64,000 nt of DNA, taken from Bacteroidales bacterium (GTDB lineage Bacteria; Bacteroidota; Bacteroidia; Bacteroidales; G3-4614). The translations under genes and the position numbers were made by a program. Location of the stretch: assembly GCA_017559955.1 (NCBI GenBank), contig JAFYPQ010000042.1:61031-125030 (forward strand). Direction: 5' to 3'. Within the stretch, counting starts at the first letter, position 1, and each line of letters opens with the position of its first letter. This document shows positions 25,289 to 38,076 of the stretch, one piece after another. The notes under the pieces are model-generated. The model ran no database searches. It had not been told where the DNA came from and saw only the letters and a program-made list of their open reading frames with translations.

Positions 25289-25843
25289 ATGAACGAACAA
25301 TTGATACAAATAGCCACAAGATTGAAAGGCTTGCGTGATGCTTTGGATTTCACATCTGCCGAAATGGCCGATAAATGTGGTATTGAAGAGAGTGAATATT
25401 TAAACTATGAGTCAGGGAATGTTGATATTCCTGTAAGTATATTGCATAGAATCAGTCAAAATTGTGGAGTGGATTTATCGGTTCTTATGTTTGGAGATGA
25501 GCCTCACATGAGCAGTTATTTCTTAACTCGCAAAGGACAAGGTGCAGCTGTTGAGCGTACACAGGCTTACAAATATCAATCGTTGGGAGCTGGTTTTAGA
25601 AATCGCAAAGCAGATCCATTTATTGTAACCGTAGAGCCAAAAGAGGACGATGCACCTATCTATGAAAACAGCCACGCAGGACAAGAGTTTAATATTATTC
25701 TTGAAGGTCGTATGATGTTGAAAATTGCCGGTAAAGAGATTATCTTAAACGAAGGCGACAGCATCTATTTCGATGCTTTGCGCCCTCATGGAATGAAAGC
25801 CCTTGATGGCAAACCAGTTAAATTCCTTGCAATAATAATGTAA
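25289..25843 (+). CDS. XRE-family regulator with C-terminal cupin
   Basis: DNA-binding protein with a helix-turn-helix at about 7-62 (IATRLKGLRDALDF, then SAEMADKCGIEESEYLNYES) and a cupin_2 sensing domain at about 105-184 (the HAGQEFNIILEGRM and GDSIYFDALRPHGM strands). Members of this architecture sense a small ligand and control the neighbouring metabolic gene. The acyl-CoA ligase starts 26 bases downstream, so the regulator probably controls its own operon according to a carboxylic acid or its CoA ester (inference). 184 residues, standard. Confidence 0.88.
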   Translation: MNEQLIQIATRLKGLRDALDFTSAEMADKCGIEESEYLNYESGNVDIPVSILHRISQNCGVDLSVLMFGDEPHMSSYFLTRKGQGAAVERTQAYKYQSLGAGFRNRKADPFIVTVEPKEDDAPIYENSHAGQEFNIILEGRMMLKIAGKEIILNEGDSIYFDALRPHGMKALDGKPVKFLAIIM

Positions 25844-25869
25844 AAAACGGGGTTATCCCCACTTGAAAT

Positions 25870-27516
25870 ATGTTAGAAAGATATTTAAAACAGACTAAGT
25901 TCTCCTCACAAGAGGATTTTATGCAGAATTACAAAGTTAATGTTCCTGAGAACTTTAACTTTGGATACGATATAGTTGATGGTTGGGCGGAGAAGGAACC
26001 TGATAAAATAGCAATGACTTGGGTTAGCAGCGAAGGCGAGCATATCGACTTTACCTTTGCCGACATCAAACGTGAGAGTGATAAAACTGCATCTTATTTC
26101 AGTTCATTGGGAATTGGACATGGCGATATGGTTATGCTTATCCTTAAACGCCGTTATGAGTTTTGGTTCTCAATCATAGCACTTCATAAATTGGGAGCAG
26201 TATGTATTCCTGCCACTCACTTGTTAACAGAAAAAGATATTATCTATCGTTGTAATGCGGCCGACATAAAAGCAATTGTGGCTGTTGGCGATGATATAGT
26301 AATAAATCATATAAACAACTCTCTTGAGAAATCTCCTTCTCTTGAAAAATGTATATCAATCGGGCCCAAAATACCTGAGGGATGGGAAGATTTCCACAAA
26401 GGAATTGAGAGTGCATCTCCATTTGTAAAACCAGAAAATCCTAATAAAAACGATGATATATCGTTAATGTACTTTACATCCGGAACAACAGGTAACCCCA
26501 AAATGGTTATTCACGACTTTACATACCCGTTGGCTCACATAATAACAGGTTCGTATTGGCATAACCTAAATGAAGAGAGCCTTCACCTTACGCTTGCCGA
26601 TACCGGTTGGGGTAAAGCCGTATGGGGAAAACTATATGGACAATGGATTGCAGGAGCTGCAGTATTTGTATATGACTTCGAGAAATTCGAGGGCGATGAC
26701 GTTTTGAAAATGATAAGCAAATACAAAATCACATCGTTCTGTGCGCCTCCAACCGTATTCCGTTTCTTCATTAAAGAGGATTTGACAAAATACGATATAT
26801 CATCACTAAGATATTGTACAATTGCAGGAGAGGCATTGAACCCCAAAGTATATGAGGAGTTCTATCGTTTGACAGGAGTTAAACTTATGGAGGGATTTGG
26901 TCAAACTGAAACAACTCTTACCGTTGCAACATATCCTTGGATTACACCAAAACCGGGATCAATGGGAGTTCGCAACCCCCAATATGATATAGATCTTTTG
27001 ACTGCCGACGGACGTTGGGCAGAGGATGGAGAGCAAGGACAACTTGTAATTCGCACCGACAAAGGCAAACCTCTTGGACTGTTTATGGGCTACTATCGTA
27101 ACGAGGAGTTGACTCGTGATGCACACCACGACGGAATATATTATACAGGCGACGTTGCTTGGCGTGATGAAGATGGTTATTTCTGGTTTGTTGGTCGAGC
27201 CGATGATGTTATTAAATCGTCAGGTTATCGCATTGGTCCCTTTGAGGTTGAGAGTGCTTTGATGACACACCCTGCCGTTGTAGAGTGTGCTATAACAGGT
27301 GTTCCCGATGAGGTTCGTGGACAAGTCGTAAAAGCTACCATTGTTCTTTCAAAAGAGTATAAGAGCAAAGCAGGAGCAGAGCTTGTAAAAGAGATTCAAG
27401 ACCACGTAAAACGCACCACTGCACCTTACAAATATCCTCGTGTAGTAGAGTTTGTTGATGAGTTGCCAAAAACAATCAGTGGTAAAATTAAACGTTACGA
27501 AATACGTAAAAAGTAA
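25870..27516 (+). CDS. AMP-forming acyl-CoA synthetase
   Basis: Activates a carboxylic acid with ATP, through an acyl-AMP, to the CoA thioester. The ANL signatures are present: YFTSGTTGNPKMV (about 202-214), GFGQTETT (about 342-349), the hinge and Arg/Asp region YTGDVAWRDEDGYFWFVGRA (about 419-438), and the C-terminal catalytic Lys in KTISGKIKR (about 535-543). The 548 residues match the family. The acid is not clear: short- or medium-chain acids are possible. It pairs with the XRE-cupin regulator upstream, and proB follows after 11 bases in the same direction. Confidence 0.88.
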   Translation: MLERYLKQTKFSSQEDFMQNYKVNVPENFNFGYDIVDGWAEKEPDKIAMTWVSSEGEHIDFTFADIKRESDKTASYFSSLGIGHGDMVMLILKRRYEFWFSIIALHKLGAVCIPATHLLTEKDIIYRCNAADIKAIVAVGDDIVINHINNSLEKSPSLEKCISIGPKIPEGWEDFHKGIESASPFVKPENPNKNDDISLMYFTSGTTGNPKMVIHDFTYPLAHIITGSYWHNLNEESLHLTLADTGWGKAVWGKLYGQWIAGAAVFVYDFEKFEGDDVLKMISKYKITSFCAPPTVFRFFIKEDLTKYDISSLRYCTIAGEALNPKVYEEFYRLTGVKLMEGFGQTETTLTVATYPWITPKPGSMGVRNPQYDIDLLTADGRWAEDGEQGQLVIRTDKGKPLGLFMGYYRNEELTRDAHHDGIYYTGDVAWRDEDGYFWFVGRADDVIKSSGYRIGPFEVESALMTHPAVVECAITGVPDEVRGQVVKATIVLSKEYKSKAGAELVKEIQDHVKRTTAPYKYPRVVEFVDELPKTISGKIKRYEIRKK

Positions 27517-27527
27517 TATCTATTGAT

Positions 27528-28613
27528 ATGCAGTACCGATTTAAACGCATAGCAGTAAAAATAGGAAGCAATGTGCTTACAGGCAAAGATGGTATGCTCG
27601 ACACCGAGCGTATGGCTTCGCTTGTGGCACAAATTGCCGAACTGCATAATAATGGCGTTGAGGTAATATTGGTCTCTTCAGGAGCTGTGGCTTCGGGAAG
27701 AGGAGAGTTACATCTCGATAAAAAGATTGACGCCGTAAAATCACGTCAGCTCTTCTCTGCTGTAGGTCAGGTAAAACTTCTGAATAACTATTACGAACTA
27801 TTTGCCAAACATGGTATTAGTTGCGGGCAGGTTCTTACAATGAAGGAGTGTTTTTCTACACGTCGTCTATACCTTAACCAAAAGCAGTGTATCGAGGTTA
27901 TGCTCGAAAATAAGGTTATTCCAATTGTAAACGAGAACGACACTGTTGCAGTAACTGAGTTGATGTTTACCGATAACGATGAACTTTCGGGATTAATGGC
28001 TACCATGATGGATATGGAGGCTCTTGTCATATTGAGTAACATCGATGGCATATACAATGGAAATCCTGCCGATGAGGGAACGTTTGTTATCAGAGAGATA
28101 ACCGAAAATGATCGAGACCTATCTCGTTTTATACAAACAAAGAAATCGTCTTTTGGACGTGGAGGGATGATAACCAAAACCAACATTGCCCGTAAGGTGG
28201 CAAAAGAGGGTATAACAGTTATTATTGCAAATGGAACCCGTGATAATATCTTACCCGAACTTTTGAAGAATGAGAGCGATGTGGTTTGTACAACATTCAC
28301 TCCATCGAAAAAGGAGATTTCGAGCATTAAAAAGTGGATAGCACACTCTGACGGTTATGCAAAAGGCACACTTGTTATAAACGAAAAAGCAAAAGCAAAA
28401 CTCCTCTCTGATGAGGCAGTCAGCTTATTGCCAATCGGTGTGGTATCGGTTGAAGGTGAGTTTGAGAAAGATGATATCGTAAAAATTGTTACCGCAGAGG
28501 GCATTTCAATAGGAGTTGGTAAGGTGTCGTGCGATAGTGCAAAAGCCCGTTCAGTAATTGGAAACAAGGGAGGAAGAGCATTGGTACATTACGATTATCT
28601 CTTTTTAGAGTAA
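27528..28613 (+). CDS. proB: Glutamate 5-kinase
   Basis: Phosphorylates L-glutamate with ATP, the first step of proline synthesis. The amino-acid-kinase domain runs about 1-255, with KIGSNVLTGKDG near residue 8, VSSGAVASGR near 48, and NENDTVAV near 140. A PUA domain is at about 275-361, as in the long ProB forms. The 361 residues are standard. No proA follows; the next gene is a glycosidase, so the pathway partner is elsewhere. The 11-base gap to the acyl-CoA ligase suggests a shared transcript ending at the hairpin at 28642. Confidence 0.93.
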   Translation: MQYRFKRIAVKIGSNVLTGKDGMLDTERMASLVAQIAELHNNGVEVILVSSGAVASGRGELHLDKKIDAVKSRQLFSAVGQVKLLNNYYELFAKHGISCGQVLTMKECFSTRRLYLNQKQCIEVMLENKVIPIVNENDTVAVTELMFTDNDELSGLMATMMDMEALVILSNIDGIYNGNPADEGTFVIREITENDRDLSRFIQTKKSSFGRGGMITKTNIARKVAKEGITVIIANGTRDNILPELLKNESDVVCTTFTPSKKEISSIKKWIAHSDGYAKGTLVINEKAKAKLLSDEAVSLLPIGVVSVEGEFEKDDIVKIVTAEGISIGVGKVSCDSAKARSVIGNKGGRALVHYDYLFLE

Positions 28614-28641
28614 TAAATTTAATTTTTCTTAAAATATTTTT

Positions 28642-28673
28642 TACCTTTGTCATATTGGCAAAGGTATTTTTTT
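28642..28673 (+). terminator. Terminator after proB
   Basis: TACCTTTG (28642-28649) pairs with CAAAGGTA (28659-28666), followed by a run of seven T. The left arm also happens to match TAnnTTTG, so it could double as the -7 box of the GH84 gene, but the terminator reading is simpler. Confidence 0.7.
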
Positions 28674-28709
28674 GTACCTACACTTAGTAATCATAAAAAC
28701 ATATAGGAT

Positions 28710-31700
28710 ATGAAGCGAATTTTATTTACTCTTTTGGCATTGTTTATGGTAATATCTGCAAACGCATATAAGATATATCCAAAGCCTCAATCAATTACAA
28801 CCTCAGGAGGCGAGGTAAAAATATCGGACCGTATAAATGTTGTGATAGAGGAGGGGGTAAATGAAAATGTAAAAACCTTCGTAACAGAGGCATTGGAAGA
28901 GAAAGGCATAAAGCCGATATTCAAAAGGTTTGTCTCCTCTCTTAATTATCTTTACATAGGAGTTAATGGTTCGGGGGGCGAGGCTGATAGTTATGCTTCG
29001 CAATGCGGATTGTCTCGAAGCGTATTCTCTTCGGGCAACAACAAGTTCGACCCATATCTGTTGCACATTGCAAGCGACGGAACTATGCTAATACTTGGTG
29101 ATAACAATAACTCGGTATTTTACGGAGTTTCAACTCTTCGTCAAATGTTGAATAACAACCACACTGTTACTCCTGCAACGGTTCAAGACTACTCATATAC
29201 TCAATATCGAGGATTGGTTGAGGGATTTTACGGAATGCCCTTTACTGTTGACCAAATTTTGTCGATGTTGGATTTCTTTAAACTCTATAAGTTAAATACA
29301 TTTATCTATGGTCCTAAGGCCGACCCTTATCATGCAGGCTCATGGGATCAAGATTATCCTATCACGCTGACAGATGCTGAACGTAAAAAAGGACTTTTGA
29401 CTCAAGATGATTTCAAAGCAATTACAGCCAAAGCAAAAGAGTGTAATGTAAACTTTGTCTGGGCAATTCACCCGGGATTGCACGGAGGAATGAGCTTCGA
29501 TTCAAAGAGTGCGATGAATCCCGGAATTGAGAAGATAATGGATAAATTCGACAGAATGTATAACCTCGGAGTTAGAGGATTTGGAGTATTTATCGATGAT
29601 ATGAGCTTTGTGCCAAGTGCCGAGATGACAGCATATCTTCCGGCTCAAGTACAGGCAAAGCTAAAAGCAAAATATAATACTTCAACTGCAACAGCCGATG
29701 AAAAGGTATCACCTCTCTTCTTTGTGCCAACAGCATATTCAATTGCTCATACAACATCTTCTCTGACAAAGTTATCAAGCATCGATAAAGATGTTGTTAT
29801 TGCATTTACAGGAGATAACGTGTGGTCTAATATCTCTGCATCAAACTGTAATACAATGAAGAACGTATTGGACCGTAATCCACTATTTTGGTGGAACAAC
29901 AACTGTAACGACAACTATGACGATAGATTATATATGAAACACATGAACTATCGTTATACAGCTCAAAATGCACCCATAACAGCATTGGGAGGAGTGGTGT
30001 TCAATACAATGCAAGAGGCATCGGCATCAAAAGTATTTTTATTTGGTGGAGCAGACTATTGCTGGAACACTGCATCGTTTAATTCAGAACAGAATTGGAA
30101 CGATTGCTTTTCGCATCTTTTCCCGAACGACCCTGAATTGGCGGCAGCATTTAAAACATTCTGTATAAATACCGATGCTACTGACGAGCCATCAGAATTA
30201 ATCAACCTTTACAACTCTTTTAAAAACTCATACAGCAATAACGGTATGCCTTCGTCGGCATCTCAGCTTATATCAAAGACAAAAGAGATATATAATGCAT
30301 GTATGAAGGTAGAGGAGATGAAAACAAGTGAGATTGAGGAGGAGTTGTTAATGTATGAAGATATAAAATGTTGGAACGGCAAACTTGCCTCAATGGCCAA
30401 TATAATAAACGGAGCATTGACATGGATGAAATCGCCCGGCACATTAACCGATTGGACAACCTATGCAAACGTGTCAGGCGAGTACTCAAAACTACACAAA
30501 GACTCGGCATATATAGCATACACCGTTGAGGGAACGGGAGATGAAGCATCTCCACGTTATTTCGAGGTTCACCCTGCGCAACAGAATATGGAGCCCTTTG
30601 TAGATTACCTGATGACGCTCTATCCCCAATATGCACCATCATTGCCCGAACGTAATCGCACACCCGAGATAGTGCATAACCTTTCAACTTTACCAAGCAA
30701 TGTTTCGTTGTCGGCAACATCATCGGCAGTAACATTGAAAAACTTGAGCAGTGTCAACTTAAGCTCGAGCGACTACGTGGGAATAAACATGAACAAAAAG
30801 AATGAGGTAACAGTCTCTGTCCCCTCAAATGCGTTGCCTGGGGAGTTCTATTATGAGTATTCTGTAAACGGAAAAGAGTGGTTCAACTTCACTCCCGACG
30901 GAACAACCCCAATAGAGTTGGCATACGTTAGAGTTCGTAATGTGTCTCGTGATGTAACCAAACCCATAGGAGTAAGTTCAATAACTATCAATATACCCAA
31001 ATCGGGAATATTAACACCTGTGAATGCTGAAACAAACATACCTCAATATGAGAATAATGCTGTGGCAAATGTAATTAATTACAGCAACGACCACTTCTTC
31101 TGGAGTAGTAGAGGTCAACAAGCAGGAGATTATATTCGTGTCGATTTGGGAGCATCAAAAAGCATATACAAGGTTGAGATAACATTCGATAGCAACGACC
31201 AGCCATCGGGCGACTGTGTATTGCAGATATCAAGCAACGGATCGTCATGGCAAAACTTGGCAACATTTACCAGTGCAGACATATCAGATAAAGCATTCTC
31301 GGTAATTGGAAGCAATGTTGGACGTTACATTCAATTTAAGTTGAATAGCGCAGTTGGCGACAATTGGATGAAGGTTATTAAAATAAAGGTTTATGAGGGC
31401 AAAGAGATTGCAGTTGCACGTGATAACAGTGGAACATACACAGCAGCTCTTGACGACCGTTCATTGGCAACATCATACCAGGCACAGAAAGAGGGATGGT
31501 TAGAGTATGAATTTACCGAAAATCTTGAGTTTGAGACAATAGAGATATATCATAATTCAAAATATGAAAGCACTACCGAAGAGTTGCCAACAATATCAAT
31601 AAAAGCCGACGGAGAGTGGCACGATATGGGCTATTTGAACGCCCCATTAACCGAATTAGATGTTCAAGGATTGAAGAATATCTCTTTAATGAAATTTGAG

Positions 31701-31997
31701 TGGAACTCTGTAAACAAACCCGATATATACGATGTAGTGGTTAAGGGCACACCCTATGTGGGCAATCACGACCTTACCGGAGTAGAGGAGGCAGAAGCCA
31801 CAGCAGAGGAGAAGATATACTTTGAGGGTGGCAATCTTAATATCTCAGGCGTAACAGGTCCTGTAAGCGTATGCAATGCAGCAGGTGTTGTAATTATGCA
31901 AACCGTTGCAACCGAAGGAATGGTAATACCTCTGTCAGACAACGGAGTATATATCGTAACAACCCAAAAAGGAAGCTATAAAGTAATTAGTAATTAG
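28710..31997 (+). CDS. Secreted GH84 beta-N-acetylglucosaminidase with T9SS-like tail
   Basis: Exo-hexosaminidase of the O-GlcNAcase family; bacterial forms remove beta-linked GlcNAc from glycoproteins by substrate-assisted catalysis. Signal peptide 1-19. An N-terminal GH84 companion domain (about 20-145) precedes the barrel (about 150-450). The barrel holds EGFYGMPF and the catalytic pair Asp296-Asp297 in FGVFIDDMSF. A helical domain, then two beta-sandwich regions follow; one (about 780-900) is an F5/8 type C module. The last 60 residues (GPVSVCNAAG through GVYIVTTQKGSYKVISN) look like a type IX sorting domain, implying transport to the cell surface. It is one of three hexosaminidases in the region. 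Confidence 0.9.
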   Translation: MKRILFTLLALFMVISANAYKIYPKPQSITTSGGEVKISDRINVVIEEGVNENVKTFVTEALEEKGIKPIFKRFVSSLNYLYIGVNGSGGEADSYASQCGLSRSVFSSGNNKFDPYLLHIASDGTMLILGDNNNSVFYGVSTLRQMLNNNHTVTPATVQDYSYTQYRGLVEGFYGMPFTVDQILSMLDFFKLYKLNTFIYGPKADPYHAGSWDQDYPITLTDAERKKGLLTQDDFKAITAKAKECNVNFVWAIHPGLHGGMSFDSKSAMNPGIEKIMDKFDRMYNLGVRGFGVFIDDMSFVPSAEMTAYLPAQVQAKLKAKYNTSTATADEKVSPLFFVPTAYSIAHTTSSLTKLSSIDKDVVIAFTGDNVWSNISASNCNTMKNVLDRNPLFWWNNNCNDNYDDRLYMKHMNYRYTAQNAPITALGGVVFNTMQEASASKVFLFGGADYCWNTASFNSEQNWNDCFSHLFPNDPELAAAFKTFCINTDATDEPSELINLYNSFKNSYSNNGMPSSASQLISKTKEIYNACMKVEEMKTSEIEEELLMYEDIKCWNGKLASMANIINGALTWMKSPGTLTDWTTYANVSGEYSKLHKDSAYIAYTVEGTGDEASPRYFEVHPAQQNMEPFVDYLMTLYPQYAPSLPERNRTPEIVHNLSTLPSNVSLSATSSAVTLKNLSSVNLSSSDYVGINMNKKNEVTVSVPSNALPGEFYYEYSVNGKEWFNFTPDGTTPIELAYVRVRNVSRDVTKPIGVSSITINIPKSGILTPVNAETNIPQYENNAVANVINYSNDHFFWSSRGQQAGDYIRVDLGASKSIYKVEITFDSNDQPSGDCVLQISSNGSSWQNLATFTSADISDKAFSVIGSNVGRYIQFKLNSAVGDNWMKVIKIKVYEGKEIAVARDNSGTYTAALDDRSLATSYQAQKEGWLEYEFTENLEFETIEIYHNSKYESTTEELPTISIKADGEWHDMGYLNAPLTELDVQGLKNISLMKFEWNSVNKPDIYDVVVKGTPYVGNHDLTGVEEAEATAEEKIYFEGGNLNISGVTGPVSVCNAAGVVIMQTVATEGMVIPLSDNGVYIVTTQKGSYKVISN

Positions 31998-32002
31998 GAG
32001 TT
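31983..32002. repeat. GTAATTAGTAATTAG repeat
   Basis: Short ATTAG tandem that contains the end of the GH84 frame (the stop lies inside it); the same words occur at 22133-22148. Confidence 0.55.
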
Positions 32003-32022
32003 AGAGAGCCTGATTATCCCAA

Positions 32023-32058
32023 TAAAAAAGAGAGAGCATCGTAAAATGCTCTCTCTTG
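32023..32058. terminator. Bidirectional terminator between GH84 and GH2
   Basis: Perfect 12-bp stem AAGAGAGAGCAT / ATGCTCTCTCTT around a 6-base loop (32028-32057). An A-run on the left gives a T-run for the minus-strand GH2 transcript. Confidence 0.8.
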
Positions 32059-32074
32059 CTATATAATGAGTTGT

Positions 32075-35275
<3,201 letters not shown>

Positions 35276-35315
35276 TTAATAACATTTATTTATCTTGTTT
35301 TCGATTGAAAATGTA

Positions 35316-35351
35316 TTTGCATTGCCGCCAATGCAAACCAGCCTTTGGTTT
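35316..35351 (-). promoter_or_regulatory. Two hairpins in the GH2 leader
   Basis: Perfect 9-bp inverted repeat TTTGCATTG-CCGC-CAATGCAAA (35316-35337), overlapping AAACCA-GCCTT-TGGTTT (35335-35351). Both lie between the -7 box and the start codon. They share the AAA at 35335-35337, so the two stems are mutually exclusive, as in an attenuator or riboswitch-like leader. Alternatively the first is an operator. Confidence 0.5.
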
Positions 35352-35372
35352 AGGTTGGTAAATATCAAACTG

Positions 35373-35380
35373 CAAAAGTA
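35373..35380 (-). promoter_or_regulatory. -7 box (minus strand) for GH2
   Basis: CAAAAGTA on the plus strand reads TACTTTTG on the minus strand and is followed by the C/A context usual for this phylum (TACTTTTGCA). The predicted leader is about 115 bases. Confidence 0.65.
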
Positions 35381-35667
35381 CTGATAATAAAACTTATATC
35401 CAAATTATTAGTATATTTTCCCTTTTTAAAATAGATAAATTACAGAGTGTTGATTTGTAAAAAAGATAGTATGCGTTTCTTTTAATGAAATAGCTTCTAT
35501 TTTTTGAAATATAAGCAAGTTGCTGCTTGTGATAATTTAGTCTCTATTAATTAGGAGATAAAATTTTTATTTTGTATTTTTACCAAAAATTTGTCCGTTT
35601 ATTCGGGATGGAATATGCCAATGTATTGAAAACAAAGAAAATAATATAAACTAATCACATTTAACTT
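35381..35667. other. Spacer between GH2 and GH20 genes
   Basis: AT-rich, no gene. It must hold the promoter of the plus-strand GH20 operon, but no exact TAnnTTTG is present; TTATTTTGTA (around 35567) is one base short. This hints at an activator-dependent or non-standard promoter. Confidence 0.35.
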
Positions 35668-38016
35668 ATGAAAAAGTTCTCAACATTAGTTACACTCTGT
35701 TTAGCAGTTGTGTTGTTTGCAACAGTATCGTGCAAACCTTGCAAATCGGAATATACAATTATCCCGATGCCAAATTCACTTGAACCAAAATGTGGCGAAT
35801 TTGTTTTGCCGAGCGAAGTTGTAATTGCTTACTATGGCGATATGGATTCTTCGGCAGTTAAAGTAATTGAAAATTTTGCATCGATGCTTGCAAATGTAAC
35901 AGGATATTCGGTTACAACTGAGAAGAATGCAACCGATGCATCAATAACTTTTGAATTGGATAAAACTTTGGGTAAGGAGGCATATACTCTTGATATATCA
36001 AAAACAAAAGTTCAAATAAAAGGAAGTGCATCAAACGGAATGTTTTATGCAATTCAAACTTTAAAACAGTTGATGCCTGCTCAAATATATGGAAAAACTC
36101 TTGCAGAGGGTGTCGAGTGGAAAGCTAATTGTGTGTCAATTAGTGATGCTCCCCGTATGGCATATCGAGGAAATCACTTAGATGTTGCTCGTCATATGTT
36201 CTCTGTAGAGGAGTTGAAAGAGTTTTTGGATTTGATGGCAATGCACAAAATGAATGTATTCCACTGGCATATAACCGACGATCAAGGTTGGCGTATGGAG
36301 AGTGCCAAGTATCCACGTCTTACAGAGGTTGGAGCATATCGTAGCGGAACAATCATCGGACGTCCTGACACAAATGAGTATGACGATATTCCTTATGGAG
36401 GATTCTATACACGTGAAGAGATGAAGGATATTATCAACTATGCTGCGGAGCGTCAAATAACTATTATACCCGAGGTAGATATGCCCGGACATATGGTTGC
36501 TGCAGTTGCAAGTTATCCTCACCTTGGTTGCTTCGATAAAAAATGCGAGGTAATGAAAACCTGGGGTATCAGTCGTGATGTTTTGTGTATGGGAAAAGAG
36601 AGTACTTTTGAGTTTGTTGAGGATATCTTGAAAGAGGTAATAGAGTTGTTCCCCTCAGAGTATATTCACATTGGAGGTGATGAGTGTCCGAAAGAGGCAT
36701 GGGCAAAATGTCCTCGTTGCCAAGAGAGAATTAAGGCAGAGGGTATTGTTGGAGACTCAATTCATTCGGCCGAGGTATATTTGCAATCATATTTCAACAA
36801 ACGCATTGAGAAATTCTTGAATGATAACGGACGCAAGATGATTGGATGGGATGAGATTTTAGAGGGCGAGTTATCACAAAGTGCAACAGTTATGTCGTGG
36901 CGTGGAGTTGCAGGAGGCCTTCAGGCAGCACGTAAAGGTCATGACGTTATTATGACACCTAACACACACCTATACTTTGACTACTATCAAACATTGGATA
37001 CAGAGCGAGAGCCTCTTGCTATTGGAGGAAACATTCCTGTAGAGATGGTTTATAACTATAATCCTGTCGATACATCGTTAACAGCAGAAGAGGGTGCCCG
37101 TATTATCGGTGTTCAAGCAAATATCTGGACAGAGTATATTAAAGATTTTGATTATTTGCAATATATGCTTCTTCCTCGTTTGGATGCTTTAAGTGAGGTT
37201 GCATGGACAAATGTTGAGAATAAAGATTGGGCAAGTTTCTTGAAACGCCTCGATAAAAATGTTCAGGTTTACATCCAAAATGAAAACAACTTTGCAAAAC
37301 ATATTTTGGAAGTGGCAATGTCGTACGACGTAAATATGCAAGACAATACTATCGACGTAACTCTTCGTACACAAGGGAATGCCCCCATCTACTATACTTT
37401 AGATGGAACCGAGCCTACAACCGAGAGTGCAGTTTATAGCGATGTTATTAAATTAAACGAAACATCTACTCTTAAAACCTTCTCTGACAGAGCTGGTTTG
37501 GAGAAGAGCATTTATGAGTGTACATTCGCTTTCAACAAAGCTACTGCAAGCAAAATTACTTTGGACGAGCCTATCTGTGTAAAATATGTTTATGACGGAG
37601 CAAAAACTTTGGTTGATGGTTTGACCGGAACTCACGCATTTAACACAGGTCGTTGGATTGCTTTTGAAACAAAAGACCTTGTAGCAAACCTTGACTTAGG
37701 TAAGGTTGAAGAGATTTCAGAGGTTTCGGTTGGTCAGCTTTGCGACCTTGCAAACTGGATTTTCCCTGCGGCAAGCTATAAAGTTGAGGTATCTGCCGAT
37801 GGAAAAGAGTTTACAACCGTAAGCGACCAAACATTTGAAATTCCCACAGGATACGAGGGATACAAACAAGAGCGTCAAATGCTTGAAGCTAAATTTGAGC
37901 CTGTTAAAGCTCAATATATAAAGATAAAGGCAGAGAGTGTGAAGGTAGGTCCGGAGTGGCACGACGGAAAAAATCTTCCTCTATTCCTCTTTGTAGACGA
38001 AATAGTAGTAAAATAA
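35668..38016 (+). CDS. Beta-hexosaminidase (GH20), first copy
   Basis: Lipoprotein exo-hexosaminidase that removes beta-linked GlcNAc (or GalNAc). The signal ends in the lipobox ATVSC (Cys22). GH20b domain about 30-160, barrel about 165-520. The catalytic pair Asp338-Glu339 is in HIGGDECPK. The chitobiase-like C-terminal Ig domain is seen around 560-610 (YYTLDGTEPTTESAVYSD), followed by an F5/8 type C module (about 640-782). 782 residues. The second GH20 starts 60 bases after it and is a diverged paralogue, so the pair arose by duplication and may differ in linkage preference. Confidence 0.92.
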   Translation: MKKFSTLVTLCLAVVLFATVSCKPCKSEYTIIPMPNSLEPKCGEFVLPSEVVIAYYGDMDSSAVKVIENFASMLANVTGYSVTTEKNATDASITFELDKTLGKEAYTLDISKTKVQIKGSASNGMFYAIQTLKQLMPAQIYGKTLAEGVEWKANCVSISDAPRMAYRGNHLDVARHMFSVEELKEFLDLMAMHKMNVFHWHITDDQGWRMESAKYPRLTEVGAYRSGTIIGRPDTNEYDDIPYGGFYTREEMKDIINYAAERQITIIPEVDMPGHMVAAVASYPHLGCFDKKCEVMKTWGISRDVLCMGKESTFEFVEDILKEVIELFPSEYIHIGGDECPKEAWAKCPRCQERIKAEGIVGDSIHSAEVYLQSYFNKRIEKFLNDNGRKMIGWDEILEGELSQSATVMSWRGVAGGLQAARKGHDVIMTPNTHLYFDYYQTLDTEREPLAIGGNIPVEMVYNYNPVDTSLTAEEGARIIGVQANIWTEYIKDFDYLQYMLLPRLDALSEVAWTNVENKDWASFLKRLDKNVQVYIQNENNFAKHILEVAMSYDVNMQDNTIDVTLRTQGNAPIYYTLDGTEPTTESAVYSDVIKLNETSTLKTFSDRAGLEKSIYECTFAFNKATASKITLDEPICVKYVYDGAKTLVDGLTGTHAFNTGRWIAFETKDLVANLDLGKVEEISEVSVGQLCDLANWIFPAASYKVEVSADGKEFTTVSDQTFEIPTGYEGYKQERQMLEAKFEPVKAQYIKIKAESVKVGPEWHDGKNLPLFLFVDEIVVK

Positions 38017-38076
38017 TACGAGTTGTTACTTTAAATTTCATTTTTTGATAACCTAATATATTTCTAAATTAAGGAG

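Noticed and set aside
28642..28649. TACCTTTG as promoter of the GH84 gene
   Set aside because: It is the left arm of the proB terminator with a T-run right after the right arm; a promoter role cannot be excluded but is not needed.
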